DNA from: Parendozoicomonas haliclonae
GTDB taxonomy: Bacteria; Pseudomonadota; Gammaproteobacteria; Pseudomonadales; Endozoicomonadaceae
Reading direction: 5' to 3'
Length of the DNA: 64,000 nucleotides
NCBI RefSeq assembly: GCF_900174585.1
Contig: NZ_FWPT01000004.1
Location: 310,001 to 374,000, forward strand
Below are positions 1 to 9,900 of this stretch, one piece after another. Made by a program: the position numbers and the translations under genes. The notes beneath the pieces were generated by a model, which was not told the DNA's origin, searched no databases, and saw nothing but the letters and a program-made list of their open reading frames with translations. Positions within the stretch are counted from its first letter, which is position 1; each line of letters starts with the position of its first letter.

Positions 1-251
1 TGGATGGCTCTTTTGCCAACCAGGTTCTGGCACAGATTCATCTGTTCAAGGCTGACTTCGCCAACCTGCCGGCTGACCAGAAAGCTGCGGCAGTATCTGT
101 ACAGGTTCTGCCCAAGAAGCTTGATGAAGAAGTTGCCCGCTATATGGTTGAAGGCTTTGGCGGTGTGATGACTCAGCTCACCGATAAGCAGGCCGGCTAT
201 ATTCATGTACCTGTTGATGGTCCTTACAAGACTGACGACTACAAGTACTAA
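1..251 (+). CDS. ahcY: Adenosylhomocysteinase, C-terminal end (partial)
   Basis: The window opens inside this gene; only the last 82 codons are present, in the frame that reads [15 protein letters not shown] from base 3 to the TAA at 249-251. The C-terminal tail ending [10 protein letters not shown] is the hallmark of S-adenosylhomocysteine hydrolase, whose final Lys and Tyr reach into the NAD site of the neighbouring subunit. The cytosolic enzyme splits S-adenosylhomocysteine into adenosine and homocysteine. metF follows 107 bases downstream on the same strand, so the two probably form an activated-methyl-cycle operon. Any SAH riboswitch would lie upstream, outside the window. Confidence 0.93.
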   Translation, partial: DGSFANQVLAQIHLFKADFANLPADQKAAAVSVQVLPKKLDEEVARYMVEGFGGVMTQLTDKQAGYIHVPVDGPYKTDDYKY

Positions 252-259
252 AACCTTCT

Positions 260-281
260 GCTGTCGCCGCTTGGTGGCAGC
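260..281 (+). other. Stem-loop between ahcY and metF
   Basis: Nine pairs (seven Watson-Crick, two G-U) close a GCTT loop just after the ahcY stop. No U-run follows, so it looks more like an intercistronic mRNA structure than a terminator. Confidence 0.35.
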
Positions 282-358
282 AACCCTGAGAGCCTGCTCG
301 ATAACAAGCATTGCTATCTGCAGGCTCCACAAAAATAAAAGTTAAAGGGGATGGCGGT

Positions 359-1207
359 ATGACAGCAATCAGTTATGAATTCTTCCCAACCCAGACTGAA
401 GCGGGCGCGGAGAAACTACAGATTCAGGCCGCCCTGCTTGCAGAGAGCAACCCTGAGTTTTTTTCGGTGACCTATGGCGCCGGCGGCTCCACCCGTGACC
501 GCACCCGTGGCACTTTGCTCGCCACACAGCAAACCACCGGCCTGCCGGTGATGCCCCACCTGGCCTGCATCGGCGATTCCAAAGACAATATCCGCAGCCT
601 GCTGCAGGACTACAAGTCTCTGGGTATTAACCGGATTATTGCCCTGCGTGGTGATCGTCCATCGGGCATGGGGAATATGAGCAATTCGGACTTCCAGTAT
701 GCCAGTGAGCTGGTGTCCTTTATTCGTGAAGAGACCGGCGATCATTTCCATATTGAAGTGGCAGCCTACCCGGAAGTGCACCCGCAGGCCTGGTCCATGG
801 ATGCAGATCTGGAAAACCTGCGTCGTAAGGTTGAAGCCGGGGCTGACTCAGCAATAACCCAATACTTCTTTAACCCGGACAGCTTCTTCTATTTTATGGA
901 CCGCCTCGCGGCCATGGGTATTGAGGTACCGGTTGTGCCCGGCATTATGCCGATCACCAATTATATGAAGCTTGCACGTTTCTCTGATGCCTGTGGTGCC
1001 GAGTTGCCGCGCTGGGTGCGTAAGCAGCTGGAATCTTACGGTGATGACAGTGCCAGTATTCGCCAGTTCGGTGAAGAAGTGGTGTCACAGATGTGCGAAA
1101 AGCTTATCGCCCAGGGCGTGCCGGCTCTGCACTTCTATACCCTGAACCAGGCTGCGCCATCACTGGGCATTGTGAAGAACCTTGGGCTCTTCCCAAATCA
1201 GAATTAA
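359..1207 (+). CDS. metF: 5,10-methylenetetrahydrofolate reductase
   Basis: Flavoenzyme that reduces 5,10-methylene-THF to 5-methyl-THF, the methyl donor for methionine synthase. The 282-residue product has the family landmarks: an early EFFPT motif, TYGAGGS around residue 45, and QYFFNPDSFFYF in the C-terminal half. The frame stays open upstream to a TTG at 311, but I choose the ATG at 359 because an AAAGGGG ribosome site sits just before it and the protein then starts MTAISYEFFP, matching family length. It follows ahcY and is closed by a good terminator at 1216. Confidence 0.93.
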   Translation: MTAISYEFFPTQTEAGAEKLQIQAALLAESNPEFFSVTYGAGGSTRDRTRGTLLATQQTTGLPVMPHLACIGDSKDNIRSLLQDYKSLGINRIIALRGDRPSGMGNMSNSDFQYASELVSFIREETGDHFHIEVAAYPEVHPQAWSMDADLENLRRKVEAGADSAITQYFFNPDSFFYFMDRLAAMGIEVPVVPGIMPITNYMKLARFSDACGAELPRWVRKQLESYGDDSASIRQFGEEVVSQMCEKLIAQGVPALHFYTLNQAAPSLGIVKNLGLFPNQN

Positions 1208-1215
1208 GCCCTTCG

Positions 1216-1241
1216 ACGCTGTCGCTCTGCGGCAGCGTTTT
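1216..1241 (+). terminator. Rho-independent terminator after metF
   Basis: Nine-bp stem (ACGCTGTCG with CGGCAGCGT, one G-U pair), five-base loop, then TTTT; it ends the ahcY-metF transcript. Confidence 0.7.
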
Positions 1242-1266
1242 GATACCCTTGCCAATTCGCTACAAT
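1240..1266 (+). promoter_or_regulatory. Candidate sigma-70 promoter for rsmE
   Basis: TTGATA at 1240-1245 and TACAAT at 1261-1266 lie upstream of the rsmE ATG. The spacing is short (15 bp); a TTTTGA at 1238 would give 17 bp. The -10 is good, the -35 assignment uncertain. Confidence 0.4.
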
Positions 1267-1306
1267 AGCTCCGCACATTTTCTTCCGGTCTTCTTCTGGC
1301 TTTCCT

Positions 1307-2035
1307 ATGCGTAACCCTCGTATTTATGCTCCTGTTCCCCTGTCTGCCAACCAGACAGTCGAGCTTCCTGAAAATGCCTCTCACCATGTCGGCCGCGTGC
1401 TGAGGATGAAAGCCGGAGAGCCTTTAGTCCTGTTTAATGGTGAGGGCGGTTGCTGGCAGGCGACTATTTCCGAGATCACCAAGAAAGCCGTCTTCGCTGT
1501 TCCGACAGAGTTTATGGCGGATGACCGTGAGTCCAACCTGACTATCTCCCTTGGCCAGACCCTGAGCCGGGGTGAACGTATGGACTATGCGATTCAGAAG
1601 GCCGTGGAGTGCGGTGTAACTGAGATCACTCCACTCTTTACCGAGCGCTGCGAAGTGAAACTCAAAAGTGAACGGGCAGACAAGCGCATCCGCGGTTGGC
1701 AGCAAATGATTATAAGCGCCTGTGAACAATGCGGCCGTAATCGTGTGCCTGTGATTCATCAGCCAATGCTGTTGTCCGAATGGCTGGAGTCCCGATCAAC
1801 AGAGCTCAACTTTGTTCTACACCACAGAACGGAGAAAGCTCTGGAAGGTTATGGCAAGCCAGCTTCTGTTTCTTTACTGATTGGTCCGGAAGGTGGGCTG
1901 ACAGCCGATGAAATTGCTCAGGCAGAAGCGAAGCAATTTCACCCTTTGGCGCTTGGCCCCAGAGTGCTGCGAACAGAAACAGCTCCGGTAGCGGCTATCA
2001 GCCTGATGCAATATCTCTGGGGTGACTGGAAATAG
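1307..2035 (+). CDS. rsmE: 16S rRNA (uracil1498-N3)-methyltransferase
   Basis: SPOUT-class enzyme that methylates N3 of U1498 in 16S rRNA of the 30S subunit. The 242-residue length is typical. The signature knot motifs are present: IGPEGGLTADEI near residue 190 and LGPRVLRTETAPVAA near 215, which form the SAM pocket. An N-terminal PUA-like domain (about 1-70) carries HHVGRVLRMKAGE. It ends 58 bases before the convergent MazG-like gene, with a perfect hairpin between. In many gammaproteobacteria rsmE neighbours gshB; here gshB lies 14 kb away across the chp cluster. Confidence 0.93.
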   Translation: MRNPRIYAPVPLSANQTVELPENASHHVGRVLRMKAGEPLVLFNGEGGCWQATISEITKKAVFAVPTEFMADDRESNLTISLGQTLSRGERMDYAIQKAVECGVTEITPLFTERCEVKLKSERADKRIRGWQQMIISACEQCGRNRVPVIHQPMLLSEWLESRSTELNFVLHHRTEKALEGYGKPASVSLLIGPEGGLTADEIAQAEAKQFHPLALGPRVLRTETAPVAAISLMQYLWGDWK

Positions 2036-2049
2036 TAATGAGTGAAAGG

Positions 2050-2080
2050 GTTTGAGCATGCCGAGCATGCTCAAACTTAA
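2050..2080. terminator. Bidirectional hairpin between convergent rsmE and mazG-like gene
   Basis: Perfect 12-bp inverted repeat (GTTTGAGCATGC) with a three-base loop, placed exactly between two convergent genes. Flanking T/A-runs are short on both sides. Confidence 0.6.
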
Positions 2081-2093
2081 AAACGGGTGCTCG

Positions 2094-2411
2094 CTACTGC
2101 CATTTACGCTGTTTGTTCTTGGTTTCCTTATCCAGAAACGCCTGTTCGAGGTTCAGATCAAACCGGTTGGCCAGGGCACAGAGGTAGATAAAGACATCTG
2201 CCAGCTCATCGCCAATTTCACCAACCTGCGATTGAGGATCCATGGCCAACCCTTCCGCTTTACGGATCGCCTTGAACAGCTCCCCGATCTCCTCCCCCAA
2301 TAAAAGACACTTGTCCTTCACTGTCTGACTGGCAAAACCTCTTTCACGTTCCATTTCCGAAACGTAGGACTGAAAGTCCGCCAGCGTCGGAGTTGCGGGT
2401 AAGTCTGGCAT
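2094..2411 (-). CDS. MazG-like nucleotide pyrophosphohydrolase
   Basis: Small 105-residue all-alpha NTP pyrophosphatase of the MazG/RS21-C6 type, which hydrolyses nucleoside triphosphates to monophosphate and pyrophosphate in the cytosol. The metal-binding residues are visible as LGEEIGELFKA (ExxE, about residues 39-49) and GDELADVFIYL (ExxD, about 67-77). It starts ten bases after the chpC stop and is probably the last cistron of the Chp operon, though nothing ties it to pilus control. Substrate (dCTP, damaged nucleotides or other) cannot be read from sequence. Confidence 0.82.
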   Translation of the reverse strand: MPDLPATPTLADFQSYVSEMERERGFASQTVKDKCLLLGEEIGELFKAIRKAEGLAMDPQSQVGEIGDELADVFIYLCALANRFDLNLEQAFLDKETKNKQRKWQ

Positions 2412-2421
2412 AGCGAAATGC

Positions 2422-2886
2422 TCACTGGTTAACGGTCAACAGGTCTTCCAGCTTATCAAGATCAGGAATCGCAGCCGTTGCGCCAGATGCCTTTACATGC
2501 ATTTTAATAATTTCAGAAGCAGCAGACTGTTCACTGGCAGTCACATCACGGCCCGAGAGTCTCAAGGTGCGCGGAATACCTTGAATGATCAAAGCATAAA
2601 AGGGCAGTTCACTCTTTCCCGATATACCGTTCACAATGGCAAGACGGGTTTCTTCTGCACGTTCTTTCATGGTGCCATTACCGGCACGCTCAAAAGACAC
2701 CAGAGGAAGCTTAAGACCACGCCAGGAAACTTCGCCAAGGTACCAGTCAGGCTTGCCTTCAACAGGCTCAGGCTGCTGCCAGCCAATAATCTCGGCGATC
2801 ACCGTACCCGGCACCAACAGCAGGCTATCCGTCAGAGGCACCAGCATACTGGCCAGCTGTTGTTCCGACTTCAAATCTTCAGACAT
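2422..2886 (-). CDS. chpC: CheW-domain coupling protein ChpC
   Basis: A 154-residue CheW-like protein. CheW proteins bridge chemoreceptors and the CheA-type kinase. Family features are VPLTDSLLLVPGTVIAEIIG at the start, WYLGEVSWRGLKLPLVSFE at about 48-66 and PFYALIIQGIPRTLRL at about 95-110. The start ATG overlaps the chpB stop by eight bases, implying translational coupling. The position directly after the CheB-type methylesterase matches ChpC of the P. aeruginosa Chp system. It is a second coupling protein besides PilI and may link additional receptors. Confidence 0.82.
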   Translation of the reverse strand: MSEDLKSEQQLASMLVPLTDSLLLVPGTVIAEIIGWQQPEPVEGKPDWYLGEVSWRGLKLPLVSFERAGNGTMKERAEETRLAIVNGISGKSELPFYALIIQGIPRTLRLSGRDVTASEQSAASEIIKMHVKASGATAAIPDLDKLEDLLTVNQ

Positions 2887-3955
2887 TGCTATCGCTCCTG
2901 ATTAGCGTTTGGCTCGAACGCGCCTTGTCCTTCGCAGCCTCAGCCGTAATGTATTCAACGAGTTTTGCCGCCAGCTCGCGTGGTGTTCCCTGACAGGTGG
3001 CACTCTCAGCCTCAATAATGGCTTCGGGCATCACACTACTGGCACAGTCTTCCGGAGTTTGTACCCAGACTGGCAGGTTATGCTGTTTGAAAACCCGCGC
3101 CTCAAAAGAGCCATCTTTGCCCATACCGGAAAAGATCAGAGCGCCGCAGGTTCCCGGCCATCCTTGTCGCACCGCCAGCATGACTTCATCAATATTCGGG
3201 CAGTAAACCCCGGACCATGATTCATCCAGAATCTGTACACGGTGACGGCTATCAAACTCTATCTTCTTCTCAATGGGGGTAAACAGCACCTCACCATTGT
3301 GTAAAACCTGCCCGCTTTTGGCTTCAACAACTTCACAATAACTGTGTCGTGCAACAGTGGAAGCCAGAATGGAGGCAAATTCCTGATCGATATGCTGCGC
3401 ATAAACAAAAGCGACAGGCAGACCGTCGGGAAGATGATCCAGAAACTCTTTAACGGAATGCGGGCCGCCTAAAGATGCCCCTAGCACCCAGACTCTTTCT
3501 GCCGGTACCTTCGGGTATTCACTCTCTTTTTCCTGCGTAGAGCGAATCGGCCAGGTGACTACATTTCCCTTATGGGAATTTGAAGTCTCTGCCGATCTGT
3601 TGGCATCAGAATCCAAAGTGGCAGGCTCACGAAACTCTCTCAGCTTACGGGTCAGCCTGCGAACCCAGTGCGCGTATTCCACACTCTGCAATCCACCGGG
3701 CAAGCCCATATCAAAAAAGACAGGTACGGAAGGTACTTCCACCAGCCGGTCGAGCAGCTCGCCGTGATCTTCTTCTTTTTCAAGATCAACAATCCACGCC
3801 CGCACCAGCGGTGAGGCCAGCAGCTTATCACTGCAGCCCTTGGGTGGCGTATTCGCCACCACATAAAAGCCCTGCTGCTCCAGAGTCTCCCGTAACCGCT
3901 GCCGCACCAGTGTGCGGTCAGCGATAATACCAATCCCTCGACGCTTATCAGTCAT
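2879..3955 (-). CDS. chpB: CheB-type methylesterase ChpB
   Basis: Protein-glutamate methylesterase predicted to remove methyl groups from the pilus chemoreceptor PilJ, opposing PilK. The C-terminal half keeps the catalytic triad: Ser in GASLGG, His in YAQHIDQEF and Asp in SGMGKDGS. The N-terminal part (about 1-110) resembles a receiver domain but does not show the usual acidic pocket and phospho-Asp pattern (IIADRT, WIVDLEKEED), so phospho-control may be weak or absent. The frame opens at a TTG at 3967; I prefer the ATG at 3955, which overlaps the chpA stop by eight bases. 358 residues. Confidence 0.87.
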   Translation of the reverse strand: MTDKRRGIGIIADRTLVRQRLRETLEQQGFYVVANTPPKGCSDKLLASPLVRAWIVDLEKEEDHGELLDRLVEVPSVPVFFDMGLPGGLQSVEYAHWVRRLTRKLREFREPATLDSDANRSAETSNSHKGNVVTWPIRSTQEKESEYPKVPAERVWVLGASLGGPHSVKEFLDHLPDGLPVAFVYAQHIDQEFASILASTVARHSYCEVVEAKSGQVLHNGEVLFTPIEKKIEFDSRHRVQILDESWSGVYCPNIDEVMLAVRQGWPGTCGALIFSGMGKDGSFEARVFKQHNLPVWVQTPEDCASSVMPEAIIEAESATCQGTPRELAAKLVEYITAEAAKDKARSSQTLIRSDSNV

Positions 3956-6900
3956 GGCGCTGGGCAAAGCTGGCTATGGCTTCAAGCAACATCGGCTCCT
4001 GGAACGGTTTACCCATGTAGTCGTTCACACCAATTTCCTTCGCACGCTGACGGTGTTTCTCACCGGTACGGGAGGTGATCATGATAATCGGCGTACCCTT
4101 CAGATCCGGATGGTTACGCACCGCAGTCGCGACTTCAAAGCCGTCCATCCGTGGCATTTCAATATCCAGCAGGATAACGGCAGGCCTGTGCTCCTGCAGC
4201 AGCGCCATGGCTTCTACACCATCACGCGCAGTCAGCGTCTGATAGCCATTCCGCTTCAGCAGACGGCCGGTAACCTTCCGTACGGTAACCGAGTCATCGA
4301 CCACCATAACCAGATTGTTTTCCTGCTCGACGGCAGCGCCGGCACCTTGTTCGATAGCAGTTTTCTGTCTGCGGGTGTGGTTCAACAACAGGCCAACCGG
4401 ATCAAGGATCACAACCACACGACCATCACCAAGAATGGTGGCACCACTCACACCACGAACACCGGCAAACTGGGCACCGAGGCTCTTCACCACGATTTCC
4501 CGGCTGGCAACAAGGCTGTCTACCTGGATCGCAATACTGTTTTCACCGGAGCGAATCAACAGAACCGGCAATTCCTGGGTCACGTTATCCAGTCTTGGCG
4601 GACGCTCGTTCAACAGCTCGCCAAGGTAATGCAGCTGGTAATTTCGGCCGGCGTACTCGAGATCCTGTACATCACCTCGGTAATGACTTTCCAGCTCAAA
4701 CGGGCTGAGACGTACAATACCTTCCAGAGAGTTCAGCGGGATCGCAAACTGGTCTTCACCGATATTAACCAGCAGAGCCCTGTTTACAGATAGGGTGAAT
4801 GGCAGACGAATCTCAAACTCGGTGCCTTTGCCTTCTTCACTGTTGATCTCAATATGGCCGCCCAGCTGCTTCAGCTCGCTGTTCACCACGTCCATACCCA
4901 CACCTCGACCGGAGATCTGGGTTACGTTGGTTGCGGTCGAAAAGCCCGGCTGCAGTATCAGCTGGGAGATTTCCTTGTCGGAAACAGCAGTATCGCTGGC
5001 CAGCAAGCCTCGCTCTTCGGCTTTACTGCGTACGGCAGACATATTCAATCCACGGCCATCATCGCCAAGGGAGAGAACAATCTCGCCACCTTCACGGGCC
5101 AGGTTGATGCTGATTTCGCCAACTTCGTTCTTGCCTTTGGCAACACGGTCTTTGGCGTTATCTTCGATTCCGTGGTCAATAGCGTTACGCAGCATGTGCT
5201 CAAGCGGCGAGATCATCCGTTCCATTACAGAGCGGTCCATCTCACCTTCCGCATTCACAACCTTCAGCTCAACCTCTTTGCCAAGCTCGGAAGACACCTG
5301 ACGCACAATGCGTCGCAGACGCGGCAGCATACGGTTAAACGGCAACATGCGGGTACGCATCAAGCCTTCCTGTAGTTCCGTGTTAATACGGGACTGCTGG
5401 AGAAGCAGGGTTTCGGAATCGCGGTTCTTGTCCTCAAGGGCTTCCTTGAGATCCAAAAGGTCAGTCGCGGATTCCACAAGGGAGCGGGACAGCTGAGTCA
5501 GCTCCGAGTACTGGTCCATTTCCAGTGGGTCGAACTCAGGGTGTTCGGCCAGTTCGCCCTCGTGGCGAGAAAGAATCTGAGCCTGGGTTTCGATGTCCAG
5601 ACGACGCAGCTGTTCCTGCAGACGCTGAATGGTCGCGTGCATCTCTTTCAGGGTGTAACGATAGTCACTGATCTGCTGCTCGATACGGGAACGGGAGATA
5701 CTGGTTTCACCCGCCAGGTTAACCAGCTGGTCAATCAGTTCTGCCGGAACACGTACCATTTCCCGATTACTGCTGTCAGCCTGACGCTCTGTTGCCTGAT
5801 TCAGGAACACCGAGGCCGGGGCGGCAATACGCTCACCGGAATCCTGAGAGCTTGGGAATTGCACGACATTGGTAACAGGAGCGGCGGTAGTAGCTTCAAC
5901 CTGAAGCTCTGCAGCATTCTGGTTTTGAACAGCCTGCAGTGTCGCTTCAAAGTGTTCCTGTAACTCTGCAAATACGCGCATCAGCGGACGAATCTCGTCG
6001 GCATCAGAGGCCTTGCGCGCCTGCAGGTCGATAACCTGCACTTCAAATTCATGGCTGAGTTCACCCAGAGTACTGAGACCCGCCATACGTGCACTGCCTT
6101 TTAAGGTGTGCAGGTCACGCATCAGCAGCTCAGAGAACTCTTGATTATTGGGTTCATCCAGCCAGGCATTAATCTGGCGTTCAATATCTTCCAGCAGATC
6201 GACCGCTTCTTCCCGGAAGACATCAAACATCTCAGGATCAAGATCGTCTGGAAGAGCTACCGCGGGACCGCTGGCAACAGCAACAGGTTCGATCTCACCA
6301 ATCTCAACGGAAGGTTCGATTTCTACAACCTGAGGCTCTTCCTGAGCAGGAGCAGGTGAGCCTGCTTCTTTTAGGGAAGACTGCATCATGGCGCGGATAT
6401 CACTGCACAGCTGTTCAGCCGGAACACTTGGACGGTGGGAGCGGATAGCGCCCAGCATCTCTTCCAGCGCATCATGGCCGCGCAGCAGCAGGTTGATCAG
6501 GTCGCCGGAAATATTCAGACGGTTCAGGCACAGCGCCTCGTAAATATCTTCCAGCTCATGGGACAGATCGCTGACAGGCTCAATACCTGCCATGCGGGCT
6601 CCGCCTTTAATGGTATGCAGATAACGCTGAAGCTCAGTCAGAAGACCAAGGTCTGCATTGTTATCGAGCCAGCTTTGCAGCGCCGAGGATGCACCATCCA
6701 GGTTATCCATGGCTTCATCAAGGAAGATAGCCAGCAGTTCGTGATCGCTTTCTTCTTCTACGACTGGTTCATTAGCCGCCGGCGCAGCTTCATGCTGCAC
6801 TTCTTGAATCGCTTCCTGTATGGCTTCAATGGCTGGCTCTTCTTCCAGCTCATCAATCAGTGCCTGCAGACGGGAGAGCAGAGATTCAGCAACAGATGGG

Positions 6901-9900
6901 GTTTCCTGTGCAGCCAGACGATCCATCATATCGGTCAGGCTGTCGTGAGCCTCGATCAGGGTCTGAATAACAACATCGGAAATATCAGTTTTCTGATGTT
7001 GTATCGCCTGATAAACCACTGCCATCTGTTCAGCCAGATCAGCAAAGGCATCCAGTTCAACTTCCCGGGCTGAATCAACAAGCTCCAGCAAGCCACCGTG
7101 AAGGTTGCGGGCAACAGACGCCTCCGGATTTCTATCCCAGGCCAGCAGGGCTGGAACAGCATCCAGAACCAGATTCATATGACGGGAGATAAACTCCCCA
7201 TACGATCTGGCTTTCTCCTGAGCCGTCTCTTCAATCGCCTGCTCGCTCAGACGCTGATCGCAATAGGCATCGATCTCGGCAATCAGCGCAGCTGCACCTT
7301 CGATTTCCAGCTCTACCGCAGGCTGAGCATTAACCTGTTCAATGCCATCAATAATTAACAGGTTGCAGCGAGCCAGATAGCTGACCACGGTGCCATTGGC
7401 TTTAATACCGTGGCCGCGGAACTCTTTCACCATCCGCTCAACGGACTTAACCAGAACAGCAACCTGGTTTACGCCGGCCATACCCGCACTGCCCTTCAGG
7501 GTGTGCAGGGCACGCTGCAGATCATCACTGATAATCAGCGCGTCAACATCAGACTCATTGAACTCTTCAACAAAGGCTTCTACCACTTCCAGATGAGTGT
7601 TCGCTTCTTTGCTGAAGATAGAAATCAGCTCAGCATCAAATACCGGTTCAACGCTATCAAAAACGCTACTTTCATCAGCAACAGCCTGATCAGCAGCAGC
7701 TTCCGAGATATCAATGAACTCATCATTAACCGCCGACTCGTCTTCAAGGCTAAGATCAATTTCAATGTCTTCGAGCTCTGCCTCATCCTCTTCGATAAGG
7801 ATCTCGTCAACGGAGAGTTCTTCAAGAATCAGCTCATCAGCGGAAACATCTTCCTGAACGGGTTCCTCAACGGTAAGTTGAACGTCTGCAGTCGTCGGCT
7901 GTTCACCACGCTCCCAGGCTGCTGCTTCATCCACACAGGCCTGAACTTCAGCAGTAATTTCCTGACGATTATTGGCATAGTCCTCAACAAGACTTGGCAG
8001 CAAGGCGATAACCCGCTCAACCAGAGCAACAATGCCTGGGGTGCTTTCAACCGCACCTTCAATAACCCGGTTGAGCATATTTTCGATAGACCAGCCTAGC
8101 TCACCCAGAACGGTCGCCCCAACCATGCGACCGCTGCCTTTCAAGGTATGAAAGGCTCGGCGGAACTCAGTCAGTGCTTCGGTATCGGTACGATCAGCCT
8201 GCCAGCGTGGGAAGTACAGAGACAGTTGCTCACGCACTTCACCGACTTCTTCAATAAATATCTCGACAAGCTCTTCATCTAGCTCGTCATCATCGTCTTC
8301 TTCCAGCTGCAGGCTTTCGGCTGCAGTTTCTGGTTCGACGACTGCCGGTTCTTCCTGCTCAGGAAGATCATCAATGTCTTCAATAGTCAGTTCGAGATCA
8401 GAGCTTTCTTCCGGCTCATCGCCCACCAGAGTCAGGTCTGGTACAACAATCCCTTTAACGGCCTCGACGGGCTCAGTCTGTGCAGAATTTTCTGCAGGCT
8501 CGTCGAGTTCACTCAGCTCGATATCTTCAAGGGTGAAGCCAAGATCATCGTCATCACTTTCCAGAGAAAGCTCTTCTACCTGAACATCTTCAACCGGTTC
8601 TTCTTTAACAACCGGCTGGGCAGATTTAGGAACCAGCTCAAGATCCAGGTCGAGATCAAGCTCCAGCTCTTCTTCAGCTACATTCGGAGTGACTTCTTCC
8701 GGCTGCTCGGGTTCTTCAGGCTTCTCTTTAGCAACCGTTTGTCCCGGGCGTGGTGCCTGATCAAAGCTGTCTACCAGATCCAGATCGATCTCAACGGCAT
8801 CGCTGAGCGGTTCAGGATCTTCAGCTTCATCTTGTTCCTGCTCTTGCTTCTGCTCTTGCTCCTGAGCTTCATCCATCAGCTCAAGAGTCAGCTCTTCATC
8901 AGAGTCTGGAATATCAGCTTCCGGCGTATCAATCATGCGTGCGGAAGCAACCAGCAGCTCCAGGCTTTCTGCTGCCAGATCAAGGATGCCTTCACCCTGA
9001 TCATCCGCAGAATTGCCCAGACGCTCCAGATAATATTCAACACCGGCCAGCACATCGGCCAGCAGCTCCATGCTCTGCCATTCTGGTTCCTGATCAGACG
9101 ACAGCAGCGTTGTTTGAATATATTCACTGGCAGAGTGTACCAGCTCAGAAACTCGATCCTGCTGGATCATCGCCATGCTGCCACGGACAGCTGCCAGGAT
9201 TTCCGGAACGATATTCAGGCTTTCCCGATTCCAGCCAGTGGCAGTGAAATCGACAATGGCATCCTTCGCGTTAATCAAGCCGGAGCAGGCTTCCTGAATC
9301 ACGGTGACACGAGCAGAGCGAAGGTCTGCGGGCTCATCAGACAACATTGGCTGGCTGAATCCGGCACCACTGGCCATGCCACTTAACGTGGCTTCGACAT
9401 AAAGCAGGCTGCCGGCAATATCCATCAGCTTGTTGTCGTCATGGCTCTGGCTGTTCACCATCGCCGAGAGCGTATCAAGCTGTTCCAGAATCACCTTCCG
9501 CTGAACACCAAGCCCCAAGACCGCAAGAGTATCGGCAACCTGACGCAGGGTAGATATCTGACCATCCAGCGAGTTCTGGGCATCACCGGGATTACGCATA
9601 TAAAGATCAAGCGCATCCTTAACGGTCATCAGCTCATCAGAAAGGCTCTTGATAACCGACTGCATGGTTTCCCGATCCGGACCAGACAGCTTACGACGTT
9701 CCTCGTTGACGGTATTTTCGTCAATCAGAGCCACATCGAGTTTGAATCGCTCTTTCAGGTTATGGGTGCGGGTATCGGTACTGCTGCTGCGAGCGATATA
9801 GAACAAAGAGTTCTTCAGCAGATCTTCCGGCACCGGGCCATTAAACGCCTGTGGACCATTATTAATAAGATCCGCCAACTGGCCATCAACCTGACGCAGC

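Noticed and set aside
7625-7825. Alternative small frames within chpA suggesting a frameshift
   Set aside because: The 2240-codon frame is continuous with HPt, kinase, CheW and receiver domains in the expected order; the others are shadows.
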